From positions 1 through 11,911 of the forward strand of contig JAHFRO010000067.1 of NCBI GenBank assembly GCA_023266245.1: a stretch of DNA of 11,911 nucleotides. Direction: 5' to 3'. The notes under the pieces were generated by a model, which made no database searches, had not been told where the DNA came from, and saw only the letters and a program-made list of their open reading frames with translations. Source of the stretch: Betaproteobacteria bacterium. GTDB lineage: Bacteria > Pseudomonadota > Gammaproteobacteria > Burkholderiales > SG8-41. Below, one piece after another: positions 5,416 through 11,261 of this stretch. The translations under genes were made by a program, and so were the position numbers. Positions within the stretch are counted from its first letter, which is position 1. Each line of letters starts with the position of its first letter.

Positions 5416-6489
5416 TCAATGCGCCAGGCGGCGGATCTCCCTTGCCACCGCTGCAGTGACCTGTGCGGTCCTCGCCTTGCCACCGAGATCGGGCGTCTTG
5501 ACGCCGGCGTCGAGCACCGCGATCATCGCCTTGAGCACGAGATCGTGCGCGGCCGCGAAACCCAGGTGCTCCAGCATCAGCGCTCCGCTCCAGATCTGCC
5601 CCAAAGGGTTGGCGATGCCTTTGCCCACGATGTCGGGCGCCGAACCATGCACCGGCTCGAAGCAGGACGGGTACTTCTTCTCGGGGTTGAGGTTGGCCGA
5701 GGCGCCGATGCCGATCGAGCCGGCGATCGCCGCGCCGAGATCGGTGAGGATGTCGCCGAAGAGATTGCTGCCCACCACCACGCCGAAGTTTTGCGGATGC
5801 GTGACGAAACGCGCGGCGAGCGCGTCGATGTGCATCTGTTCCGCGGCGATGCCGGGATACTCTCTGGCGATCTGCCAGAACACCTCGTCCCAGAACGGCA
5901 TGCTGAAAATGATGCCGTTCGACTTGGTGGCGGAGGTCACCTTTTGCTTCCGCTTCTTGCGCGCGAGCTCGAACGCGTAGCGGATGATGCGCTCGGTGCC
6001 GCGGCGGGTGAAGAGGTTCAACTGGGTGACGACCTCGTGCGGCGTCTCGCTGTAGATGCGCCCGCCCATGCTCGAGTATTCGCCCTCGTTGTTCTCGCGC
6101 ACCACGATGAAATCGATGTCCTTCGGCCCGCGCCAGGCGAGCGGCGAGCGCACTCCCGGGAGCAGCTTCACCGGCCTCACGCACGCGTACTGCTGGAAAC
6201 CGCGGCGGATCGGTATCAGCAGGCCCCACAGCGAAACGTGATCGGGCACGCCCGGAAAGCCCACCGCGCCGAGGAAGATCGCGTCGGAATCGCCGAGCCG
6301 CCTGAGCCCGTCATCCGGCATCATCTTGCCGTGCTTCAGATGCCAGGCGCAGCTCCATGGATACGATTTGTAGCGGAAGCGCAGCCCGCCGTGCACTTCA
6401 CCGACGACGTCCAGTATCTTCTGGCCCGCCGGCACCACTTCGCGGCCGATGCCGTCGCCGGGAATCACCGCGATTTCGAACCGCTTCAT
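5416..6489 (-). CDS. ttuC: Tartrate / D-malate dehydrogenase (decarboxylating) family
   Basis: This 357-residue cytoplasmic enzyme belongs to the isocitrate/isopropylmalate dehydrogenase superfamily. It oxidises a 2-hydroxyacid with NAD and a divalent metal and usually decarboxylates it. GDGIG at 11-15, the SLWGLL-IPIRR segment, RENNEGEYS with catalytic Y138, TSATKSNG with K189, and the metal ligands D222 (HIDAL), D246 and D250 (FGDILTDLG) are all present. EPVHGSAPDI and GKGIANPLG form the cofactor loop. The SLWGLL and NNEGEYS words favour the tartrate/D-malate dehydrogenase group (TtuC/DmlA) over LeuB; the exact substrate cannot be read from sequence. The start is the ATG at 6489, eight bases after GAGG; a TTG one codon upstream is less likely. 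It is the first gene of the minus-strand cluster. Confidence 0.92.
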   Translation of the reverse strand: MKRFEIAVIPGDGIGREVVPAGQKILDVVGEVHGGLRFRYKSYPWSCAWHLKHGKMMPDDGLRRLGDSDAIFLGAVGFPGVPDHVSLWGLLIPIRRGFQQYACVRPVKLLPGVRSPLAWRGPKDIDFIVVRENNEGEYSSMGGRIYSETPHEVVTQLNLFTRRGTERIIRYAFELARKKRKQKVTSATKSNGIIFSMPFWDEVFWQIAREYPGIAAEQMHIDALAARFVTHPQNFGVVVGSNLFGDILTDLGAAIAGSIGIGASANLNPEKKYPSCFEPVHGSAPDIVGKGIANPLGQIWSGALMLEHLGFAAAHDLVLKAMIAVLDAGVKTPDLGGKARTAQVTAAVAREIRRLAH

Positions 6490-6517
6490 CAATGCTTCCT
6501 CGCCGTGAAAAGGCCGT

Positions 6518-6524
6518 TATCATA
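6518..6524. promoter_or_regulatory. Candidate symmetrical -10 element between divergent genes
   Basis: TATCATA reads TATCAT toward the gene at 6551 and TATGAT toward ttuC (start 6489). TATGAT differs from the -10 consensus at one base and would place a transcript start about 22 bases before the ttuC ATG, leaving room for its GAGG site. I see no good -35 box on either side. Confidence 0.35.
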
Positions 6525-6550
6525 GCATTGAGCTTCTGGTCCGGATTGCC

Positions 6551-7039
6551 ATGACCGCAGACACCAACAACGCGCCGCCGTCAGCGCAAAGCCTGCTGTG
6601 GAAGCTGGCGTTCCTCGTGGTTGCGGCGGGCTACGCCGTCCCCGTGATCTCGACCGCTTACGAACGCACTCTGGAGGTTACGCGCCAGCAGCGCGCCCAG
6701 CTCATCGTTCAGCACCGCCTGTGGGAGCTCCATCCCGATTACGCCGGAACGCCACAGGCGTGGACCCGCTTCGCCTCGCTGCTGCTCACGGACCGCCAGC
6801 TCATGACGCGCGTCCGCACGAAGTACGGCGAGCTCGCCGAGCAGATCGAGCTCGACTACCGGCGCGACCTGTTCATCGCACAGGCCGAAGTCGTCCTGGT
6901 CGCAGGGGCCATCTGGGCGCTGCCTCTGGCGGCGCTCTACGGCATCGGCGTCGGCGTCGCCGTGGCGCGGCGACGCCGTCCGGTTGAGCCGGAGAAAACT
7001 GAAAGCGCGCCGTCGTCCGACTCGCGATACCGCCCATGA
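6551..7039 (+). CDS. Two-helix membrane protein of unknown function
   Basis: This 162-residue protein has a polar N-terminus, a hydrophobic helix at about 15-35, a charged helical middle (36-108, rich in Arg, Gln and Glu) and a second hydrophobic helix at about 112-139, followed by RRRR and an acidic, Pro/Ser-rich tail. The RRRR stretch suggests that both ends face the cytoplasm, with the roughly 75-residue middle in the periplasm. I do not recognise the family. Codon choice matches the neighbouring real genes, and the frame is the only convincing one here. There is only a weak GGA before the ATG. It is divergent from ttuC, and the 61-bp gap may hold shared promoter elements. It may be unrelated to the ttuC cluster in function. 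Confidence 0.7.
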   Translation: MTADTNNAPPSAQSLLWKLAFLVVAAGYAVPVISTAYERTLEVTRQQRAQLIVQHRLWELHPDYAGTPQAWTRFASLLLTDRQLMTRVRTKYGELAEQIELDYRRDLFIAQAEVVLVAGAIWALPLAALYGIGVGVAVARRRRPVEPEKTESAPSSDSRYRP

Positions 7040-7144
7040 GCGGCTAACATAGCGCGCGCGACAACGCTTACGTTTCGCGATTTCCGATCGGAGGCCGCGC
7101 GCCATCCCGACGGCAAATACAGATCGGAGGAGGAAGAAAGGGAC

Positions 7145-7293
7145 ATGAAGGCGCTTGTGCAACCGGCGCTCGCCCTGGCGCTTTCCGGAGAGCTGTTCAA
7201 GCTGCGCACTAAGACCGATTCAGCAAGCTGCTGCGCGAAGAAGTCGCGAAGTGGGCCGAGGTGGTCCGGGTGTCCGGCGCCAGGGCCGATTAA
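7145..7293 (+). pseudogene. Remnant of a Bug/TctC periplasmic solute receptor
   Basis: A strong GGAGGAGGAAG site precedes ATG 7145. The frame opens MKALVQPALALAL, a receptor-like signal peptide, and runs straight into SGELFKLRTKTD, a segment that in intact Bug/TctC proteins lies mid-protein and is followed by an 'HVPYKG'-type motif. Near 7219 the reading switches frame to FSKLLREEVAKWAEVVRVSG and then ARAD-stop (TAA 7291-7293), which is the typical C-terminus of the family. Intact members are about 320 residues, so two internal deletions and a frame shift have left about 49 codons. The family supplies carboxylates to tripartite tricarboxylate transporters and is highly expanded in betaproteobacteria. 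GATCGGAGG is directly repeated at 7086-7094 and 7122-7130 in the leader. The family call is from recognised words, not an alignment. Confidence 0.65.
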
Positions 7294-7430
7294 GTGGGTG
7301 ATGGGTAATGGGACATGGAATAAGCCATCACGCGTTCTTCGCCCAGGCGTCGCGTGAGCCACGGCATCAGCCCGCGCAGGATGAACACGGCCACGGCGTT
7401 TGCGCCGAATACGATAAGATAGATGGCCAT
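7290..7430 (-). CDS. Possible 46-residue single-helix membrane protein
   Basis: The minus-strand frame encodes 46 residues: MAIYLIVFGANAVAVFILRG, then LMPWLTRRLGEERVMAY, then a short tail ending HYPSPT. Residues 2-24 form one hydrophobic helix followed by an RR-containing cationic segment, as in small inner-membrane proteins. Codon choice is typical of coding DNA here. The last eight or so residues are translated from the 7-bp repeat at 7296-7323, so the true C-terminus may have been replaced. The stop overlaps the stop of the receptor remnant on the other strand. There is no good ribosome-binding site. It may be a real microprotein or a fragment of a longer lost gene. Confidence 0.4.
   Translation of the reverse strand: MAIYLIVFGANAVAVFILRGLMPWLTRRLGEERVMAYSMSHYPSPT
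7296..7323 (+). repeat. 7-bp-unit phrase repeat (GGGTGAT type)
   Basis: Units GGGTGAT, GGGTAAT, GGGACAT and GGAATAA follow one another at exact 7-bp spacing, two bases after the stop of the receptor remnant. The period is the same as in the elements at 1620, 8441 and 9485, but the word differs slightly and there is no inverted arm. Confidence 0.6.
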
Positions 7431-7548
7431 TCAAACGGCGGCGTGCTGCGGCGCCGGGCGGAAATAAAAAGGCGGTATTGTATCGCAACCATCCGCGTCT
7501 TCTCGCGCTTCGCGTCACCGCCATACGCACAACCAAAGGAGCACATGT

Positions 7549-8427
7549 ATGCAGATTAAAAATATCGGCGTGGTCAGCCCGGGCGACATGGGACAAGCGA
7601 TCGCCGCGCGCCTCAAGGAATGCGGCCTGAACGTCCACACCGCGCTCGACGGGCGCAGCGAGCGCACCAAAACGATGGCGCGGGAGGCGGGGCTCACCGA
7701 CTGCGGCTCGGTCGAGAAGCTCGTCGCGACCTGCGACATGGTGCTTTCCATCCTCAACCCCGGGGCCGCCCTGGAGAAAGCGCGCGAAGTCGCGGCGGCC
7801 ATGAAGGCGACCGGCCGCAGGATCGCGTTCGCCGACTGCAATGCGGTCTCCCCGCAGACGGTGCGCGAGATCGACCAGCTGATACGCGCGGCCGGCGGCG
7901 TCTTCATCGACGCCGGCATCATCGGACCGCCGCCGCGCGGCGCGGGCAAGCCCCGGATCTACGTCTCGGGACCGGACGCCTATCTTTTCACGCAGTTCAA
8001 CCATCCCAACCTGCTGGTGCGCGTGCTCTCCGAGCGCGTCGGCGACGCCTCCGGCGTCAAGATGTGCTACGGGGCGATGACCAAGGGCGTGACCGCGCTC
8101 GCCGTGGAGCTGCTCGTGGCCGCGCGCAAGCTCGGCGTCGAGCAGGCGCTGGAGCAGGAGTTCAGGGAGAGCCGCAGCGACGTCTACGACTGGCAGATGA
8201 AGAACATCCCCGTCATGCCGCCCAAGGCCTACCGCTGGGTGCCGGAGATGCTGGAGATCGCGAAGACCTTCGACGGGCTGGGGATGACGCCGCGCATCAT
8301 CCAGGGCGCGGCGGACATGTACGGGATGATCGCCGGGAGCCCGCTCGGCAAGGAAAGCCCGGAACAGGCGCGCGAGCGCAAGCGTGACGGCCTGGAAGTG
8401 GTGCGCCTGCTTGCCGATGGCAAGTAA
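7549..8427 (+). CDS. NAD(P)-binding oxidoreductase, 3-hydroxyisobutyrate dehydrogenase-like (DUF1932 type)
   Basis: This 292-residue cytoplasmic protein has an N-terminal Rossmann fold (KNIGVVSPGDMG at 4-15, glycines 7, 12 and 15) and an all-helical C-terminal domain. DCNAVSP at 96-102 is the substrate-side loop and DAGIIGPPP at 121-129 corresponds to the 'DAPVSGG' loop of beta-hydroxyacid dehydrogenases. K171 in GDASGVKM is in the place of the catalytic Lys. The usual Asn four residues later is Gly, as I recall for the DUF1932-type branch. It probably oxidises or reduces a small 2- or 3-hydroxyacid; the substrate is unknown. AAAGGAG ends 7 bases before the ATG at 7549, a strong site that excludes the out-of-frame ATG at 7545. 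An AT-rich stretch at 7461-7485 may hold its promoter. It stands alone as a transcription unit. Confidence 0.88.
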   Translation: MQIKNIGVVSPGDMGQAIAARLKECGLNVHTALDGRSERTKTMAREAGLTDCGSVEKLVATCDMVLSILNPGAALEKAREVAAAMKATGRRIAFADCNAVSPQTVREIDQLIRAAGGVFIDAGIIGPPPRGAGKPRIYVSGPDAYLFTQFNHPNLLVRVLSERVGDASGVKMCYGAMTKGVTALAVELLVAARKLGVEQALEQEFRESRSDVYDWQMKNIPVMPPKAYRWVPEMLEIAKTFDGLGMTPRIIQGAADMYGMIAGSPLGKESPEQARERKRDGLEVVRLLADGK

Positions 8428-8440
8428 CAGGAAAAAACAT

Positions 8441-8529
8441 GAGTGGTGATTGGTGAGTGGTGAGTGGACTAGAACCGTGATTCGTGAATCGTAACAACGG
8501 TTATTTCGACTCACTACTCACAACTCACG
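8441..8529. repeat. Imperfect palindromic element of 7-bp units
   Basis: The left arm is three 7-bp units, GGTGATT, GGTGAGT, GGTGAGT (8445-8465). The right arm is ACTCACT, ACTCACA, ACTCACG (8509-8529). Between them AACCGT pairs with ACGGTT, and GATTC-GT-GAATC forms an inner hairpin. It fills the convergent gap between the plus-strand oxidoreductase and the minus-strand cyclase, so it could act as a bidirectional transcription stop. It lacks a T-run directly after the stem. Confidence 0.7.
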
Positions 8530-8533
8530 CCGT

Positions 8534-9448
8534 TCAGACCCTGTACATCGAGCGCCGGTCGCGCGTGAAGGTGATGATCTCGACCGGCTGTTCAACGCGG
8601 CTGCGGCCGACGCAGATCTGTCCGGCGCCGTCGAGCAGCAGCTCGCGCCGCAGCACGTGCACCTCCTCGCCGCTTTCGAGCGAGACGAAGGTGCCGTTGA
8701 TGCTGTGGTCGAACAGATAGAAATGCGTGCGCACCAGCTTGATCGAGAGGTGCTGGCGCGAGGCGAAGCGGTCGGTCACCACCAGGTCGCAGTCCTGCGA
8801 GCGACCGATGACGATGCTGGTGCGCCACTGGTCCACCCGCACGCGCTCCTCATCGAGCGTCACCAGCAGGCTGCCAGTGTCGCCCGGGATGGTCTTGTTG
8901 GACTGCAGGTTGACATCGGTGAGATCCAGGCTGTCGGTGCGCCACAGCACCTGATAGACCGTGGATTCCTCTGCGCTGCCCTTGAGTACGACGTGAAAGA
9001 TCGGGCGCACGCATGACTTGAGCGCCGCGGACAGGCACTGCTCGGTCGCTTCGGTAGTGAGGATCTGCTCGGCCGTCGCCACCGCCCTGAGGTAGGCGGC
9101 GGCGTTCACCGTGTCGCCGAACACGTCGCCTTCCTCCACCAGCACCGCTCCATGGTGCAGCCCGATATGGATCATCACCGGATAGTTGCCGGGCCTGGTG
9201 GAAGTGACCAGCGACTGCATCTCGCTCGCCGCGAGCACCGCGAGGTCCGCACTGGGAAACACGCACATCAGCTCGTCGCCGATGGTCTTCACCAGCCGGC
9301 CGTCGTAGCGCGGCAGCACGCCGGTGATCAGTGCCAGGCAGGCGTTGACGATGTTGCGTGCCGCGGCGTCGCCGAGTTTCTGATAGAGGCTGGTGCTTTC
9401 GCTGATATCGGCGAACAGCACCGCCATGGTCTTCGTTTGTCTAGCCAT
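8534..9448 (-). CDS. Class III nucleotide cyclase with C-terminal FHA domain
   Basis: This 304-residue soluble protein carries a class III adenylate/guanylate cyclase domain (about 7-150) and an FHA phosphothreonine-binding domain (about 205-295). Metal aspartates are D14 (FADIS) and D58 (KTIGDE). The adenine-selecting pair is K54 and D108 (DVFGDTVN), which favours ATP over GTP. N115 is the transition-state Asn, but the Arg normally four residues later (N-x-A-x-R) is Tyr119; R121 is nearby. The FHA part has IVIGRSQDCD with R216, SRQH with S230 and H233, and INGTF with N251, all as expected. A likely role is cAMP production or sensing gated by docking to a phosphorylated partner, but no Ser/Thr kinase is in the window. 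M1 sits just after a TATAAT box; M8 is an alternative start that would leave a longer leader. Palindromic repeats flank the gene at both ends. Confidence 0.9.
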   Translation of the reverse strand: MARQTKTMAVLFADISESTSLYQKLGDAAARNIVNACLALITGVLPRYDGRLVKTIGDELMCVFPSADLAVLAASEMQSLVTSTRPGNYPVMIHIGLHHGAVLVEEGDVFGDTVNAAAYLRAVATAEQILTTEATEQCLSAALKSCVRPIFHVVLKGSAEESTVYQVLWRTDSLDLTDVNLQSNKTIPGDTGSLLVTLDEERVRVDQWRTSIVIGRSQDCDLVVTDRFASRQHLSIKLVRTHFYLFDHSINGTFVSLESGEEVHVLRRELLLDGAGQICVGRSRVEQPVEIITFTRDRRSMYRV

Positions 9449-9459
9449 GCGCGGCGCCG

Positions 9460-9465
9460 ATTATA
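9460..9465 (-). promoter_or_regulatory. Perfect -10 box (TATAAT) for the cyclase-FHA gene
   Basis: On the minus strand TATAAT is followed by 11 bases and then the annotated ATG at 9448. Transcription would begin only a few bases before that ATG, so the mRNA would be nearly leaderless, or translation would start at M8 (9427). No Shine-Dalgarno sequence precedes M1. There is no clear -35 box. Confidence 0.5.
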
Positions 9466-9484
9466 GCGCGACCCCACCGGAACC

Positions 9485-9551
9485 CGTGAGTCGTGAGGGG
9501 TGAGTGGTGAGTCGAGACACCGTTTTTCCGATCCACCACTCACGACTCACG
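9485..9551. repeat. Palindromic element of 7-bp units
   Basis: Four 7-bp units (CGTGAGT, CGTGAGG, GGTGAGT, GGTGAGT) span 9485-9512. The 13 bases at 9485-9497 are exactly inverted at 9539-9551, and GAGTGGTG at 9502-9509 is inverted at 9534-9541, which allows two alternative stems. It lies between the 3' end of pcm and the promoter of the cyclase gene, both on the minus strand, so it could end pcm transcripts before the cyclase promoter. Confidence 0.7.
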
Positions 9552-9568
9552 CCTCCTCACGTCTCGCA

Positions 9569-10255
9569 TCAGGCAACGCCGGCGGTCTCGCCGGGTTCCT
9601 CCAGCTCGGAGAACCGCACCGGCAGGATCTCGCGCGCGGTGAGACTGCCGGCGGCGGATTTCTCCACCAGCGTCAACGTCTGCTTCTCGGGAATGCCGGT
9701 CGGTATCACCATGCGGCCGCCCGGCTTGAGCTGCGCCAGCAGCGGCGGCGGGATGAGATCGGAGGCGGCGGTCACCATGATCTTGTCGTACGGCGCATGC
9801 TCCGGCCAGCCGTAGTAGCCGTTGGCGACGCGAACCTCTATGTTGTCATAACCGAGCCGCCGCAGGCGCCGCTCCGCGCCCTGCGCCAGCTCCTCGATGA
9901 TGTCCACGCTGTAAACGCGCTTTGTCAGCTCGGCGAGGATCGCGGCTTGATAGCCGGCGCCGACGCCGATTTCGAGCACGACGTCGCCGCTCTGCGGCTC
10001 GAGCAGGTCGGTCATCAGCGCCACGATGAACGGCTGCGACACCGTCTTCTCGTAACCGATCGGCAGCGGCCGGTTGAGATAGGCGTAGGGCTGCAGCTCG
10101 ACCGGCACGAACTCGTGGCGCGGCATGTTGCCGATGACGCGCATCACGCGCTCGTTGAAGATGGCCTTGCCGGTATGTCCGGCGGTGAGCGCGGCTTCCG
10201 CCGCGATCTCCGCCAGCATCTGCTGACGCAGGTTTTCGAACCGTTCGTCGCTCAT
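9569..10255 (-). CDS. pcm: Protein-L-isoaspartate O-methyltransferase
   Basis: This 228-residue cytoplasmic enzyme uses S-adenosylmethionine to methylate L-isoaspartyl residues in aged proteins and so starts their repair (EC 2.1.1.77). NMPRHEFVP (43-51), NRPLPIGYEKTVSQP (61-75, with catalytic-loop S73), the SAM-binding motif VLEIGVGAGYQ (93-103), GWPEHAPYD (149-157), VTAA (161-164) and LKPGGRMVIP (176-185) are all present. The C-terminal LPVRFSELEE is also typical. I chose the ATG at 10255 because the protein then has the usual length and a typical N-terminus. Upstream GTG and ATG codons at 10309 and 10306 are in frame but add residues with no family-like features. The ribosome-binding site is poor (AAGAG, somewhat distant). 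It runs divergently from the dehydrogenase gene at 10488, across a 232-bp gap. Confidence 0.93.
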   Translation of the reverse strand: MSDERFENLRQQMLAEIAAEAALTAGHTGKAIFNERVMRVIGNMPRHEFVPVELQPYAYLNRPLPIGYEKTVSQPFIVALMTDLLEPQSGDVVLEIGVGAGYQAAILAELTKRVYSVDIIEELAQGAERRLRRLGYDNIEVRVANGYYGWPEHAPYDKIMVTAASDLIPPPLLAQLKPGGRMVIPTGIPEKQTLTLVEKSAAGSLTAREILPVRFSELEEPGETAGVA

Positions 10256-10487
10256 GGAAAAAGTGACTCTTTTCGAGGCAAAAGATTCCCTTTCGGATAT
10301 AACCATCACCCAAGATACACGATTCTAGACGCGCCATGGTCCCCGGCGTCAGTACCGTCCCCGCGGGCCGATCAATCTCTATGTTCTTCCTGCCGTGCTA
10401 ACATCATCTCCGCCGGCCCGGAACGGATCGCCCGTGACGTATCGCGGCGCCGTGGCAGGCCGCTGGCTCTTCTACGATGACCCACCC

Positions 10488-11261
10488 ATGTCGCAGCGAC
10501 TCGCAGGCAAAGTAGCCATTGTTACCGGCAGCGGAACCGGCATCGGCGCCGCGATCGCAACCCGTTTTGCGAGCGAAGGCGCGGCCGTCGTGCTCGCCGA
10601 CCGTGACGAATCGTCGGCGCGGGCGGTGTGCGCCGAGATCGTCTCCGCCGGCGGCAAGGCCGCGGCCTGCCACGTGGATATTCGTGAAGCCGACCGGGTC
10701 GAGGCGCTGCTCGAATTCACGCGCCAGCAGTTCGGCCCCGCTCACATCCTGATCAACAACGCCGGCGTGAGCGCCCAGAAGCACTTTCTCGACACCCCGC
10801 TGGAGACGCTGCGCACCATGCTGGACGTCAACGTGGCGGGGACCTTCTTGTGCGCGCAAGCCGCAGCGCGCGACATGGTCAAGCTGGGCGGCGGGCGCAT
10901 CGTGAATCTGGCCTCGCACTCCGGTCTGCTGGGAAGCAGCGGCCGCGCCGCTTACGCAGCCGCCAAGGGCGGCATCATTGCGATGACCCGCGTCATGGCG
11001 GTCGATCTCGCACAGTACCATATTACCGTCAACGCCATTGCTCCAGGTCCCATCGACGTGCCGCGCAGCCGGCAGCAGCACAACAAGGAGCGACGCAGCG
11101 CCTGGCACCGTGCCGTGCCGCTCGGTCGCTACGGTGAACCGCCCGAGGTTGCCGCGGTTGCCTTATTCCTCGCTTCCGATGACGCAAGCTACGTTACCGG
11201 CCAGACCCTTGCGGTGGACGGTGGTTTCTCCGCCGCCGGTCTGCGCGTGAAGCAGGTGTAG
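10488..11261 (+). CDS. Short-chain dehydrogenase/reductase (classical SDR)
   Basis: This 257-residue cytoplasmic NAD(P)-dependent oxidoreductase has the classical SDR set: TGSGTGIG at 13-20, D38 at the end of the second strand (favours NAD over NADP), NNAG at 90-93, N115, and the catalytic S143, Y156 and K160 (YAAAK). The motif NAIAPGPID (182-190) and the ending TGQTLAVDGGF resemble the FabG and glucose-dehydrogenase-like branch. The substrate cannot be read from sequence. I chose the ATG at 10488 because the family start is a few residues before the first strand; an in-frame ATG at 10395 adds 31 non-family residues. There is no strong ribosome-binding site. The stop TAG is directly followed by the ATG of nfi, so the two genes are probably translated from one message. 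Confidence 0.92.
   Translation: MSQRLAGKVAIVTGSGTGIGAAIATRFASEGAAVVLADRDESSARAVCAEIVSAGGKAAACHVDIREADRVEALLEFTRQQFGPAHILINNAGVSAQKHFLDTPLETLRTMLDVNVAGTFLCAQAAARDMVKLGGGRIVNLASHSGLLGSSGRAAYAAAKGGIIAMTRVMAVDLAQYHITVNAIAPGPIDVPRSRQQHNKERRSAWHRAVPLGRYGEPPEVAAVALFLASDDASYVTGQTLAVDGGFSAAGLRVKQV

Noticed and set aside
4526..6229. A 567-codon minus-strand open frame that would fuse an Arg/His-rich N-terminal half to the alpha/beta hydrolase.
   Set aside because: The first half overlaps the dehydrogenase gene in another frame and has biased, repetitive composition. The hydrolase has its own signal peptide starting at 5398.
5386..6525. Long plus-strand frames opposite ttuC and the hydrolase.
   Set aside because: They are shadow frames of a high-GC gene; the dehydrogenase on the minus strand has all catalytic motifs.
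6937..8514. A 525-codon minus-strand frame opposite the NAD(P)-binding oxidoreductase.
   Set aside because: It crosses the receptor remnant, two repeats and a well-supported plus-strand gene, and its product is low-complexity Arg/His/Ala-rich.
10395..10487. A 31-residue N-terminal extension of the short-chain dehydrogenase.
   Set aside because: Family members start a few residues before the first strand, as the ATG at 10488 does, and the extension has no domain or targeting features.
10256..10487. Promoters in the pcm/SDR divergent gap, for example TAACAT at 10399-10404 preceded by TGC.
   Set aside because: An extended -10-like match alone, without a -35 box and in GC-rich DNA, is too weak to annotate.
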